This document shows positions 34,140 through 46,240 of a stretch of DNA of 64,000 bases, one piece after another. Origin of the DNA: Zygnema cylindricum (lineage: Eukaryota > Streptophyta > Zygnematophyceae > Zygnematales > Zygnemataceae); assembly GCA_037447655.1 (NCBI GenBank), contig JBBHKE010001973.1, forward strand, positions 207,042 to 271,041, given 5' to 3'. The position numbers and the translations under genes are program-made. Below the pieces are notes generated by a model that did not search any database, had not been told where the DNA came from, and was given only the letters and a program-made list of their open reading frames with translations. The number at the start of each line of letters is the position of its first letter. The first letter of the stretch is position 1.

Positions 34140-35341
34140 ATGGGCCCACCCTCACGGATCCCAGTGTTTAATAGGCAGAAGCATCTTTATTGGGCGGATT
34201 TGACTAAGACTTATTTGAAACAAGTGAAATTATATGATGTGATTTCTGGTATTCTTCCGGATACGGATCCGGAGTTTGGAAAGAAAAATGAAGATGAATT
34301 GCATGTGTTGAAGTTACTTTTGTCAAAAGATCTTAACATGACATATATCAATATCTCTACGGCATCTGAAATATGGAAGGCTTTGAGTGAATCTTATGTC
34401 TTAGCTAGTGAGCAGAATGAGGTTGTTACTGCTGAAAAAATTTGGGACTATAAATATACTGGGGGTGACATGAACTCATATTGTTATGGCTTAAAACTTC
34501 TATTGCCGGAGAATGTATGTTCCGGGGGGAGTTTTCCTCCTTATCATCAAGCTATGATTCTTATGAGAGGGCTTCCTACTGAATATAAAGGAGCAACGGA
34601 GCAGCTAAGAAGGTTAGAGAAGAGTAAATGGAATATAGCAGTAGCTCAGGCTTATATCTTAGACGAAGAGGCAACTCAGATAACATTAAATGGTGGTCAA
34701 ACAGTAGTTGCTTACAATGCACAGACATATAAGCCGGCTGGATTTTCTGGAAACATAAACTTTACCCCCAATCCGAATTATAGGCAATATGATAGGTGTG
34801 TCTATTGTTTTGGTCAAGGTCATGTTTTCCGGCTGTGTCCGGCATTTATAAAAGCGTGTGAAACAGGAATTTTTCGTGCGGGATGGAGGGTGCGATCGGA
34901 GGATTCATCACCAAATTTCCGACATCAAAATTGCCGATTAAAAATATGGCGTTCCTTGCATTTGATGAGACGTCACAAGATGAACGACTGGAAGGAAAGG
35001 AAGATGTGGTCAGATTTCCGCAATCGAATGATGACGAGTTCTTTGCTCTTGCAAAAGATCTCATGGAGGGACCTCGAGAGAACGGATGGATTATGGACTC
35101 AGGATGCTCCTCCCACATGTGCGGCAACCAGGCTTACTTCAAAACGCTTACTCCAATTCCCACTCGTCGGATTTATTACGCGGATGACAGCAGTGTGGAG
35201 GCTACGGCAAAGGGAAGCGTGGAGTTAGCATGTGACATCAATGGTCAGATTGTAAAGAGAACCTTGCATGATGTTCTTTATATCCCAAAGTTTACAAAAA
35301 AAAATGTTTTCCACTTCGGTAGCACAAATGAAAGGTTTTGA
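34140..35341 (+). pseudogene. Copia-C copy 2 gag and protease
   Basis: Gag is open from MGPPSRIPVF through the zinc knuckle CVYCFGQGHVFRLC (about 34797-34838). The frame then slips between about 34860 and 34885, so the long open frame to 35228 reads the protease region out of register. The true protease frame (34883-35341) has WIMDSGCSSHMCGN. The over-long A run near 35293-35303 is shared with copy 1 and shifts the frame again. Confidence 0.9.
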
Positions 35342-36353
35342 AATTTTACAAAAGAATGGGAAAAAGGTAGTAAGCAAAGATGGGAAGGTAGCTTTGGTAG
35401 GAACTAGAGGCCCAAACTTGTTGTACCGGATGGACTTGGCTAATGAAATTGACTTTGCATACTCTAGTGTCCTTCCGGAAAATGTTTTGTGGCATAAGAG
35501 GCTCGGTCATGTTCATCATGAAATGCTTGATAAAATGGTAAAGCAAAATATGATAGATGGTGTTAAATTAGGACAAACAGAGTCCCATGTATGTGATGGA
35601 TGTGCTTTGGGAAAACTTCATAAGCTGCCACTACCTTTGACAGCGGATAACCAGGCAATGGATTTGCTGCAAATTATTCATGCGGATGTGTGGGGACCAT
35701 CAAAAGTTCCTTCACTCAGTGGCAACCGGTTTTTGGTCACTTTTACGGATGACTTCTCAAGACATAACAAGGTTTACTTTATTAAAGAAAAGAGTGAAGT
35801 GCTCACTCACTTCAAGCATTTTCGGGTATGGGCCGCAAAACTTCATGGGAAACCGATCCTTTCCCTTCCGTCCGACAACGCAGGGGAATATATTTCTCAT
35901 ACATTCCCTGAATATTTAAAAGACAATGGCATTTCTCGGCAATTTACAGTTCCTTATACCCCGGAACAGAATGGAGTATCCGAAAAACTCAACCGAACTC
36001 TAACGGAAAGTGCAAAGTGTATGTTAATAGATAAAGGAATAGATTTCAAATTTTGGGGTGATGCGTTCTCGTGTGCGTCGTATATTAGGAATAGAATAAA
36101 GACTAGAGCTGTAAAAGGGAAAACACCATATGAAGTGTGGACCGGAAGAAAACCGAATGTTAGTCACTTCCGGGTTTTAGGGAGTAAATGTTTTATTTTG
36201 GATAATCTCCCTATTTCTAAGTTTAGTCCGAAATCGATTCTAGGAATTTTTATGGGTTATGATGATGAATCCGTAGGCTATAGAGTATTTAATAAGGATA
36301 GGAATACACTTCATACTGCTAGAAATATTCAGGTTAAAGAAGAGAGCAGATAG
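35268..36353 (+). pseudogene. Copia-C copy 2 pre-integrase and integrase, 361-codon open frame
   Basis: The longest well-preserved piece. It holds pre-integrase zinc residues (WHKRLGHVHHE ... CDGCALGK) and a complete integrase core with the DDE triad (HADVWGP, PSDNAGEY, PEQNG), then the copia C-terminal motifs (TPYEVWTG, GYRVFNKDRN). A TAG at 36351-36353 separates it from the linker. It is not a standalone gene. Family identification is certain. Confidence 0.92.
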
Positions 36354-38260
36354 GTAGATGTTTTTGGTAAGACAGATTTTGAAAAAGATTCCAAAATCAA
36401 ATAATATGTTATTTTTGAAAGTGTTCCTCTCACTTCTTCTAGTCCCAATTTGGACACTCCGGCTGGTCCACGTATGGAGAATCCTCCTCCTCCTCTCCAC
36501 CTCCTCGTCGGCGGCAACCTACGGATCAACAGTTCCAGCTTCAGTTTTTCCGGGGGGAAGAAGGCAAAGCAGCAGGCTGCGAAACTGCGAAGCTGCGATG
36601 CTGCGAAGCTGCAAAGCTGCGACGCTGCGAAATTGCGAAGCTACGAAACTGCTCTATTATCTGCCACCATGATGGAACCGATCACAATACAGGAAGCCTT
36701 TTCAGCTCCGGAAAAAGATCAATGGATCGCTGCGGCTAACGATGAAATGCGATCCATAATGGAGGCTCAAACTTGGGAGCTTGTGGAGCATCCACCAGAC
36801 CGAAAAGCCATCGGCTGTAAGTGGGTTTTTAAAGTAAAGTTGAATCCAGATAACTCTATTGAAAGATATTATGCTAAGCTTGTTGCTTAATGCTATAGTC
36901 AGAAGGAGGGAATTGACTATGAAGAGACTTTCTCTCCGGTTGTCCGGTTTCCAACTGTTAGAATTTTTTTATCCTTGGCGGCCATTCATAATATGGAACT
37001 ACATCAAATGGATGTTAAGACAACTTTCTTGCATGGAGATTTTGAGGAAGTAATTTATATGAAGCAGCTTGGAAGGTATGAAGAGACTGTAAAAGCAAAT
37101 GTGGTTTTTAAGCTGTTGAAATCCTTGTATGGTTTGATCAGGCTCCACGTCAGTGGAACCTAAAACTAGATGAGTTTCTAACAGGTCTAAGATTCGTTAG
37201 GATTAGCTCAGATCACTCAGTCTATGTTATGGAAGGAAAAGATGGGATTATGTACATTGCGGTATATGTTAATGATTTGTTGCTGTTAAGCAAGTCATTA
37301 AATGAGATTAACAAAATAAAGGCAGCCTTGAATTCAAGATTTGAGATGAAAGACTTAGGTGTGGCAAAGTATATTCTTGGAATTCAAGTAGAAAGGGATA
37401 GAGATAGGAGAACAATCCATCTAAGGCAGCGTGAAGCGATAGGAAATGTGTTTGAAAAGTTTGGCATGGTAGAGGCAAACGGAAGTGCCACTCCCATGGA
37501 ATTTAAGCAGAAAGTGGAAGGCATGGAGACCGATGGAGGAATCATTTTTGACAATACCTTGGAGTCAAGGGAGGCAGATTTTATGGCCACCATTCAATAA
37601 CGACAAATTGTTGGTAGCCTAATTTACTTCATGAACTGCACAAGGCCGGAAATTGGGGCAGCAGTTGGCGCTTTGAGTCGATGTTTGCAGAATCCAAGAA
37701 AAACAGATTGGGAGGCCGCAAAGAGGGTTCTTCGGTACCTTGCATGAACACGGAATCTTAGACTTGCTCTCGGTGGAGATGAAGTGAAAATTCAGACATG
37801 GAGCGATGCTAGCTATGGAGACATGCCAAGCCGCCGTTCCACCACTGGATTCATTTTGAAGATTAGAACTAGAACATGCTGTTGGAGCAGCAAGCTTCAA
37901 AAGGTATCAGTTTAGTCTACAATGGAGGCTGAATATATGGCAGCAAGTTTAGTTGTCAAGGAGTTACTATGGGTGAAGTTGCTCCTCCAAGAACTTCATT
38001 TTATGTAATCTCGACCTCAAATAGTGTGGTGTGACAACCAGGTTGCTATTGCGATTGCATCCAACCCGAGTCATCACTTCAAAAGCAAACACATTGACGT
38101 CAACCTGCATTTTGTAAGAGAGAAGGTGATGAACATAATTATATAGCTAAGTTATCTTCCGGATGAGAAGATGGTAGCAGATATGATGACTAAGCCTTTA
38201 CCTGCACCTAAGTTGAAGTTCTGTAGAGAGGAATGTGGAGTTAGTGGCTGAGAGAGTCTA
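36354..38260 (+). pseudogene. Copia-C copy 2 linker, RT and RNase H
   Basis: Same layout and mostly the same lesions as copy 1: LVA*CYS stop at 36888, one-base loss near 37137, YVND near 37263-37280, TAA near 37598, TAG near 37913. It also has its own TGA near 37745 and TAA near 38007. The GCGAAGCTGC repeat in the linker (36575-36650) is in frame with the RT and would encode an Ala-Lys-Leu-Arg-Ser-Cys-rich segment. Confidence 0.9.
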
Positions 38261-38274
38261 AAGGTTTAGGGGAG

Positions 38275-39281
38275 TGTTGTTTTGGAAACCTTGAGGCCTC
38301 TCTATATCTTGCTGCTATGCTGCCTTGCTGCACTAAGTCTTACATCGCAGCTAGAAACCTTGGGCACTCTACACTTGTTGCTGTGCTGCTATGCTGCTCT
38401 GATCTGCAATCGCAGCTGCGCTGCTCTAATATCACAGCTACGCTGATAAATCATACCAGTCATAGCAGTCATAGCAGTCGTAGCAAAGTCATAGCAGCTA
38501 TAGCAGTCTGCCAAAAAAGGTGTTCTGAATATGAGTCAGTTTGTGTGGAGATAAATTTGAAGGGGACATGATTTAGTGAGTATGAAACTCGAAATGGAGT
38601 GCACAGATTCGGTGCAGTTCAGGCACACGTGTCGGTCCGTGAAAAAGTCAAGTTTGGTTGTTCTAGAAGAAAAGGTACAGTTACATTTGAGGACCAAAGT
38701 TACACGTGGAGGTTCATCTTCGGTGATGAAAGAATACGTGGAAAGCGGACAAAGTTCGCCGTCATTTTTGAAGAGAAGTATTGACTGTACCGTCATTTCA
38801 GCGGACAAACTTTAACCGCGTACTATTTTATTTCTAGCGGCTGTCTGATTGGTGTTAATAATTATGTGCATTCGACCGGTGGGATTTTGTTAATGAAGAG
38901 TAGTGTACCAATTGACCACGCTAGTTGTAGTACGGTGTGATCAAGTGTAGGCTCACTTGTATATATAGGACTTAGATTACTTTAGGAAAAGTAGGATTGT
39001 TGTGTAGGAAAACTGCGCAGCAGGTTTTTGGTGTGTTTCAATTATAAGATCATTGTGATCTTTTAGCAGAACTTTGTGAAATTCTGCATGTGGTTTCTTT
39101 GGTGTATATTCTATATTGTGGCAAATTTGCAGACCTAGGGTGTGTTTGGTTTGCTTGGGAATTCATTGTGAAGTTGGTTGTTTGTGGGATTTCGTGAGAG
39201 TTTCCTCTTTGCACAATTGATTATCATGGCAACTGTTGGTGCTTCTTCATCATCTTCAGTGGCACCAGCTGCCTCAAATCA
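38275..39281 (+). repeat. Copia-C LTR 3
   Basis: About 1007 bp. It diverges from LTRs 1 and 2 exactly after CTCAAATCA, where the interrupted Copia-A element resumes. This fixes the LTR end. Confidence 0.92.
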
Positions 39282-41806
39282 ACATTTCTCGATCTGATCT
39301 GTAACTAGAAGATCATCATCTTCTTGAAATCTTGGATAGTTAGGAAGCTCAAAGTCATCATAATTTTTTGAATCAAATCTGATTTTGACTTTCTTTGTAT
39401 GCTTAAAGGGATCTATAGATTTCCCTTTATCCATAACCACTAGATGCTTCACTAGGATAATATCCTCTTTTTTGAGATCATAGACTCTTTATCCTTTTAT
39501 ATCTTCATCATATCGTAGTAGATATCTTGGTTTTACTTCTGGGTCTAACTTCCAGTTTGACCGATCTGTGTCTAAACGGAACACTAAACTACCGAAAACC
39601 TTTTAGTGTGAAACATTTGGTTTTCGGCATGTCCATCTCTCATATGGTGTTTGGCCTTTTACTGCTGAAGTAAGAACTCTATTCTTAGGTAATTTGCACA
39701 GTTCATTGCTTCGGCCCAAAACTTCCTTCCTATCTTCTTATCTGACAGCATACTCTTAAAACTATCACTCTGTGTTCTATTTAATCTTTCAGCAACACCA
39801 TTCTGCTCAAGATTTTCACGCATTATCTTTTGGTGATGCACTCCATCTTCTCTCTAAAAATCCTCAAACTGGTTAGGGGTATACTCTCCACCATAGTCAT
39901 TCCTTACTCTATTGATTGAGGTTTCATGGAGTTTTTCACTCCATGCTTTATATTGTTTAAAACATTCGTGAGCCTCTGACTTATTTTTCAAAAATACGCC
40001 CTGGAATACCGAAACCAATCATCGGTGATAGTCATCATAAATCTCTTCCCCCCAGGTGATGGCACTCCGGTCGGCCCCCAAATATCTGTGTGTACTAAAT
40101 CTAGAATCTTTTCTCCCTTATAGGTGGCAATTTTTGGGAAGGGTAACCAATGTGCATTACCTTGAGCACATCCACTACAATCACTTAGATTCTCACTTTC
40201 ACTGAACTAAATCCCTTCCACTTTTCCCATCCTTTTCATCTCTCTTAACTTATCTACATTCACATGCCCAAGCCTCTTATGCCACATCATTATATCATGA
40301 ACACCAGCATAAAAAAGTTTCTTCTTTTCATTGCTTAAATTCAGCCTAATCATCCATTGGCTACCTTTTTTAGAAATAAAATAAACTTCCTCCTCAAAAC
40401 TAGCAGTAAAGACTCATTTCCTAGTGTTAGTATCAAAACCCTTATCATATAATACCGACGTAGAGATGAGGTTTTTGTTCAACTCTAGAATAAATAATAC
40501 ATCGGAGAATGTAACTATGGATGTCTTTCCTTCTACCAATACTTTGAGATCTACCTATCTTACAAGAGTAGGAGTGACTATCCTCCCATCCCCGTACTCT
40601 ATCTCTACGGTGAGAATTTTCTTATCTTAGTGAATAGGTGTTTATCCTTACACATGTACATGAAGGCACCTGAATCTACGATCCAGCCTGCTTCACCTTT
40701 GAATCCACCAAAAGCACATTTTTGCTTTCATGGAATTTCGACCTCGTTTTTCGCTTCGAACTACTCATTCAATAGAAGTTCATCGTTATCGTCCTCGAAT
40801 TTCGCTTCATGTAACTTTGTCATAAAGGCCTTTTTCTTTCCTCTCGGGGGTCTACCGCTCTGCCCCTCCTTTAACCGCAGTTTAGTTAATTTGGTGCACT
40901 CAAATATATAGTGACCTGGTTTCTTACAAAATGGCACAAACCCTTAGGAGTCCTTAATCCTAACTCCTCGGTCTGATTTTTTGCCCCTCCCCTCTAAAAT
41001 TTCCGACCAGTTTCCTGGAATCATCGTTCCTCCAATCGGTCCCAGCTGCCAAGGCTTACCCACTCTTTCCTACCCTTCGGATCTCAATCATATTCTCCTG
41101 AACGAGAATCATCCCTACCATTGAATCCCAAATCCACCTTTAGTCCGGAAGTCCTGCACACGGTTGTCTATGTTCTCGAACTCATCTGGTAACTTCATGA
41201 GCAAACAGTTAACCTTGACCTTTTTAGTTTAAACCTTTCCAACACTCTTTAGCTGATTGATAAGTGTTGTAAGCTCATTACAAAAATCCAACATCTTCCC
41301 TCGTTGTATATATATGTGTTAATTTTTGATCAACCAACTGTTGTTGCTAGATCGTACCACTTTGGTATAGCTTCATGAGAGCCACCCAAAGATCGAATGC
41401 CCTCTCTACCTGCAAATGAGGAGATGTAAGCCCTTGAGTAAGATGGCGGAAGATGAAGTGCTTAGCCGAAATATTGTTGTAGTCCCAGGTATCGATATCA
41501 TTCTCCTCGTTCCTCGGAATAGGTGCCATGAATGCCGAACCGGTTGTTATTGGTGTGACCGTCTCCTCTCCTTTCTTTTGTCCACCACCTCCCCTTCCTT
41601 TGACTTATCCGTTGAAGATGGATCTGCCTCTCTGGTGAATATGCTTCTTGTAAACCCTCGAGGGATCCCAAAACTTGATGGACGCCTCGCTTGTCCACTC
41701 ACTATTCCCCAAAATCGTTTCTCACACAGAGCACCTGTCATCATACTTTCCAAGTATAAGAAGCTAGTTCCATTCAAGATGGGCACCTTAGAGTTTGGGC
41801 CCATAA
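39282..41806 (-). pseudogene. Copia-A gag, protease and integrase half (element 2)
   Basis: Minus-strand 5' half of the interrupted element. The integrase first Asp is intact (LVHTDIWGP, about 40060-40090). The second is in NDYGGEY (about 39885) and the Glu in LEQNG (about 39805). The protease site is intact as DSGAFMYMC near 40655-40680. The zinc knuckle near 40915-40950 has lost a base. Gag starts at ATG 41804, but its second primer-derived codon pair is changed (GGGCCCAAAC). Stops and frameshifts are scattered throughout. Confidence 0.88.
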
Positions 41807-41807
41807 C
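41794..41807 (-). other. Primer-binding site, mutated
   Basis: Minus strand GTTATGGGCCCAAA: the last two C bases of the usual GTTATGGGCCCACC are A. Otherwise same position relative to the LTR and the gag ATG. Confidence 0.75.
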
Positions 41808-41808
41808 C

Positions 41809-42842
41809 AGTAACTATGAGACCTCTATAGGTTCTCATAGTAGGAAGCTCACACCAAGCCTCTAGGATAACCCTGACCCCTTTGTGTTTCAGCAAGAATA
41901 ACAGCCACCCTAGCAGACAAAAACTCTAATCATCCTCACCCCTGTGAAGGGAAGACTCGCTTGAGTCTATAGCAAAAAGAATCTCTAAATTTGCTCCCCT
42001 GAGCAATAAGTTAAAGATGGTCAAAGTTGACCTTTTGTACAGAAGCTCACTGGGAGAGAGGGTCTTATCTATCAAGTTTTTCTAAGTCCCATCTCTCTCT
42101 AAAACTCTATCTGCTAAAGTACGACACCAATCATAATATTGTGTTGTACATAAAGGTACAAGTGCCGGTGTACTTTTTGTAAGACCATTGTAGGACATGG
42201 CCGACAAATCGGCATATGTCATTTTTGGATTTGTTCCTGTAATCCCCGGAGATGCCGTAATCCAATATGGTTGTGCCACGTGTTAATCGATGTGACGTTG
42301 ACCGCAAACTGCCGAAAAACTATTTTGGGATCTCTGCATGCTTTGCGGCCGTCTGATTAAACCGGATTTCAATCGTAGCCGTCATAAATACATGCACGAT
42401 ATTTTTTTTGCCTTCGAAACAAAGTGCGTGGTATTTGTTTCTGATGCTCCGTACGCCATACAAAACAAACTATATCTATGTCCGAATATCCCGTTAAATT
42501 AAATAGCCTATGTGTGATTATTTATGTAATTATCAAACCCGATATTGTTTACCTTGATCTTAGACTAATTGGCTAAGGTTGCCGTATACGGGCGACTCTG
42601 ACAAATGGTATGTACCAAGTTCAAATCCCTGGTCCGTCAATTACAATTTTGGTAAATCTACCAATCTAATGTCAGTCCTTGTCTAGATAGCATAGGCGGC
42701 CATGGCTCTATCTCCCTCTCCAACTTTCAATGAATGCAACAAGTGTGAGAGCTGGAGAGAGGAGTTAGAGACAGACTGCCTCTACTTTTTCTGTGAATTT
42801 TAAAAAACCTAGAAAATACTAAAATAACCTTTAATTTCTACA
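41809..42842 (-). repeat. Copia-A 5' LTR (element 2)
   Basis: About 1034 bp, ending TTTCTACA at 42842 before the duplicated ATGAT. The terminal CA on its own strand has become CT at the gag side. Hairpins at 41890-42005, GTAC motifs near 42120-42180, antisense tRNA-like cassette at about 42551-42640. Confidence 0.9.
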
Positions 42843-42904
42843 ATGATGATATTGACGATGAAGATGTTGACGATGTGTATGACGATGATGATGATGATGA
42901 TGAT
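42843..42904. repeat. GAT microsatellite, middle part
   Basis: 62 bp of GAT/GAC repeats between two retrotransposons. It starts and ends with ATGAT, serving as target duplication for both neighbours. Confidence 0.95.
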
Positions 42905-43802
42905 TGTTGAAAAAAAGTAATTAATGTTCACTTCTTAATTTAGACTCTAGAGTGAAGAGAGAGAGAGAGAGAGAGTAACCATCGCTACCGTCATAGTCAG
43001 AAAAAAACAAGCAGACAGATTAATAGATTCCCAAAAAGTTGCCCTGAACAAGATTTGAACCAAGGTCTGCATAGTATTACATTGACGTATGCCTTAACCT
43101 TTAAGGCGTTATCGAAACGATACACGTATGAAGTTTTCTATAAATTTAAAGTGTTACGCAAAACGTCACTTTCAGTTAAACAGACCAAAATTGAGGAAAC
43201 GGCATCTATAGTCAAACGACACTCGCGAACGTGAATATACCGTGTAAAATACATGATCGCACGGACGTCGTCCCCCCCCCCAAAACCGAGTGAATCTTTG
43301 ACGGCTTTTGAACATAGCGGCGCAATGTGCCACGTGGCGCCACATCATCGTGACGCCGAAAAGGATGGGAGGAGGAACGATAACTCCCATGTTGACAAGT
43401 GTCAATTAGAAGGCCTTGTTGTACAATGGCTGTACAAGAAGTGCAATCGGCCACTGTACCTTCTTGTACTATACACCTTTTTGATTGGCCGAGGGTAGAG
43501 TAGTAAGTTGTTGTGAGTAGGAGTTAAAGGACTTAGCGTGTTTGAGGCGCCTCAGTCCAGGTGACCTTTTGTATTTATAGGCCATCTTTGGCCAGCCATA
43601 ACTTATTGCTCAGAGGAGCAAATTCAGTCATTCTTTTTGCGTTTGACTCAAAGGAGTCTTTTCCTCACATAAATGAGAGTGGTCAGAATATTTTTGTTCC
43701 TGGGTGGCACTTATTCAATGGGAGTTGAAAGGGTCAAATATTATCCTAGAGGCTTTACATAGGTTGCTCATTCTGTGGGTTATTGGAGACCACAAAATTT
43801 CA
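42905..43802 (+). repeat. Copia-B 5' LTR (element 2)
   Basis: About 898 bp, TGTTGAAAAAAAG ... AAAATTTCA. (GA)n near 42955-42975; antisense tRNA-like cassette about 43030-43110; GCCACGTGGC near 43329; GTAC motifs near 43410-43480; TATTTATA near 43571; hairpins at 43601-43720 (TTGCTC-AGAG-GAGCAA, GACTC-AAAG-GAGTC). An ATG near the end (43783) is in frame with the gag ATG at 43807. Confidence 0.92.
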
Positions 43803-44983
43803 AGTTATGGGCCCACCATCTAGGGTGCCTATATTTAATGGATCAGAATTTCTTAATTGGGAAATGATGATAGAAGGAGAACTTTTTGAGAAGCAACTAT
43901 GGGGCATAGTGTCCGAGCAAATTCGATGCCCACCTCCACCAGGGTTTGGAGGAACACGTTTTTCTGGCACCTTTGTCACAACAGCTATTAAAACATCAGT
44001 CACCATAACGAACGATCACGAGGAACGGGAGGAAATAATCATGGAAAGAGAAAAGGGAAGAGTTACTCTTGAGGTACTCCATTTTCAAGGACGATACCGG
44101 TAGTACCACCACCAGCAATGGTGACAGGGAGTCAGACCGAACAGTTAGAATACGAAAATTGGAACTATAAGGACAAGTCGGCTAAGCTTTTAATTCTCAA
44201 AAGTATAGTGAAAGGTATTGCCATTCCCTTTATCCATTTTAGATCTTCCTCTCAGATTTGGGTATCTCTAGTAAACAAATATAGGAGTGGGTTATTGCAG
44301 TAGCAACAGCTAGCAAAAATTAAGATTTCAGCTTATACTTACAAGGGAGGATGTATGAATGATTATTGCAAAGACTTAGGATTATTATTTGGAGAACTAG
44401 AGAGCGCTAGTAACTCATGGTTTGAGAGACAAATAGTTTATACACTGATAATGAAACTACCTGAAGGTTATGAGAATATCATTAATCGGTTGCATGATCT
44501 AGGTGATAGCAATTAGATTTAGGATGATACAGTGGGGATGATTTTACTGAAAGAGAGTACTGTAGAACTTAGGAGAGAAAGTTTGAGTGTTCAAGCATTG
44601 GCTGCAGGATCTGATTGCCGATAGCGTGATTAGGAAAAGGGAAGGGACCCCTATCAAAACTTTGGAGGAAAACGACAAGGAGGTGGCAGATTTGATCGAC
44701 AGGGGAGAGGAGCTCCTCGAGGTGGATTATGTCACTTCTGCAAGAAACCGACATTATATGGCAGATTCTGTCAAGCTTGCAGATCTCCGATTGAAAGATG
44801 GACAAGGTTCCTCAAAGGATGGAGGAAAGAAAACAACTTTTTTGACTCAAGTTCATGACGAGGAAGAGGATGACATAACCGAATTGGAAGAGAAGCTTGA
44901 AGAGCTTCTTCTTAAACCAAAAACCACTGAGAAGCATGCAAACATTCTACGGAGACAAAAGTGTGCTTTCGGAGGTAAGAGGG
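43783..44983 (+). pseudogene. Copia-B gag (element 2)
   Basis: The frame begins in the LTR (METTKFQV) and reads through the primer-binding site into MGPPSRVPIFNG. Frameshifts near 44095 and stops near 44300 and 44515 break it. The zinc knuckle (CHFCKK, about 44728-44760) has lost bases, so the His and last Cys are out of frame. An acidic tail (DEEEDDITELEEKLEELL) leads to QKCAFGGKR, where the solo LTR at 44984 interrupts it. Confidence 0.85.
43804..43817 (+). other. Primer-binding site of Copia-B element 2
   Basis: GTTATGGGCCCACC, one base after the LTR. It contains the ATG at 43807. Confidence 0.85.
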
Positions 44984-46240
44984 TGTTGTTTTTAGGAAGA
45001 TTTAGTTTCGTACATGCGTGTGCGTATTTGTGTGCGCATGTAATTATTGGAATTACTGTGGAGGCTTGAACATATTTTCGGATTGGGGGAGTTTGTGTAC
45101 GAGTGAAATTTATGTGACGTAAGGAAAAAATTGAGTGGTGTGGAATGCTCTGGGAAATAGACGGCAGATCGCGAAGCGATCCGATATGAAATGTTTGAAA
45201 TATTCAAATTGAATGCCGGCCGTACGGAACCTAATGTGACGAGCGACAATTATGGAAAGTACACGATGGTACAAAAGAATCTTTTTGGAAAAGTATACTT
45301 CAATTTTGACGTGCGGCATTTATGACGAAGTACGCAGTTTTCGGTACGAACAAGATTTTAATGGTACCGTATTATTTCAACGAGTTGATTGTGTTGTACT
45401 TTGAAGGCGGACGGCCTCCGCCGCATTTTGATGGATCACACTATTTTGAGGATGTATGATCAAGTGGGCCGTACGTATGTGATATCGGCTTGCTGTGTGG
45501 ACCTATCGACAAATGAATACGCAAGTTGTCCCTTATGACGCGGATTTGTGGATGCGTCGGTGTAAATATTTGAAACATCAATGTTTTGTCTTATTAGAAA
45601 TAATGATTTAGTGTTGATTAAAATAGGTATATTTTACGTGATCAATGAGGGTATCGAAAGTTTAATTTGTGTGTTTTTATGTGTCGTATTTGCAGACAAG
45701 TGTACGCTTATGATTGCTTGAATTTCAGGTGTGACCTTACAATTACTTTATTTCTTAGTAATGGGCTATTATGGTTAAATATAACTTAATGACAGTTACG
45801 TAATTTATGTTGGTTATTTTAACACTTAGTGATTCGTTGACAGCTCACAAGTGTATATATATGAATGAGCTTTGTTAGGAATTAATCATCAATGCTGGTT
45901 AGAAAAGTAGGGACCAAAGATGTAGTATTTTAGGGTTGTCGATTAGGTCATGCACTTTGAATGATATAATGATTATTTGATTAACTTTGATTATACTTTT
46001 GTTTATGTGTGATGCATTCATTTGTTATTATTTCTTTATCTTATTTTATATATTTTTGATATGCATTGTTTATGCATTTGTCCTAAGGTTTGTTTATGTT
46101 GATTAATCCATCAAACCTTAATTGAAGTATGTTAAATGGAGGATGCATTTCAAATGATTGTTCATTAGCCCAGCTTCGCTTAGCTTTTTGCATGATAGTT
46201 TAGGTGGCTTCAGCGGTCTATTTTAGACCAAAGAACAACA
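44984..46240 (+). mobile_element. Solo LTR D nested in Copia-B element 2
   Basis: A 1257-bp insert that splits the conserved GGTAAGAGGGATCCACC junction seen intact in Copia-B element 1. Ends are TGTTGTTTTTAGG and CCAAAGAACAACA, an 11-of-13 inverted terminal match. The start resembles Copia-C's TGTTGTTTTGGAAACC. Flanks GAGGG and TAGGG make a 4-of-5 target duplication. It has a TATA box (TATATATA, about 45854-45861) in a context like that of Copia-C (CTCACAAGTGTATATAT). Orientation is taken from that TATA context. A small TIR transposon is the alternative. Confidence 0.75.

Larger units (their letters stand above)
27976..39281 (+). mobile_element. Copia-C tandem: LTR-body-LTR-body-LTR
   Basis: Three near-identical LTRs (27976-28982, 33125-34132, 38275-39281) and two bodies of about 4.14 kb (28983-33124, 34133-38274), so neighbouring copies share the middle LTR. 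The whole lies inside Copia-A element 2. Flanks are ATTCT on the left and ACATTTCT on the right, so the target duplication is at best imperfect. Both bodies share many of the same lesions, for example YVND for YVDD and the same stops in RT and RNase H. The tandem therefore came from a template that was already defective, by unequal recombination or by copying in trans. Confidence 0.94.
25120..42842 (-). mobile_element. Copia-A element 2 (reverse), split by a nested Copia-C tandem
   Basis: LTRs at 25120-26155 (3') and 41809-42842 (5'), internal halves 26156-27975 and 39282-41808, interrupted by 27976-39281. A perfect 5-bp target duplication ATGAT (25115-25119 and 42843-42847) shows insertion into the GAT microsatellite. 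The two halves join within the linker between integrase and RT. This element is older than the nested Copia-C. Confidence 0.93.

Noticed and set aside
27976-39281. Clean 5-bp target duplication for the Copia-C tandem
   Set aside because: Flanks ATTCT and ACATT do not match. CATTCT against CATTTCT is only approximate, so no duplication is claimed.
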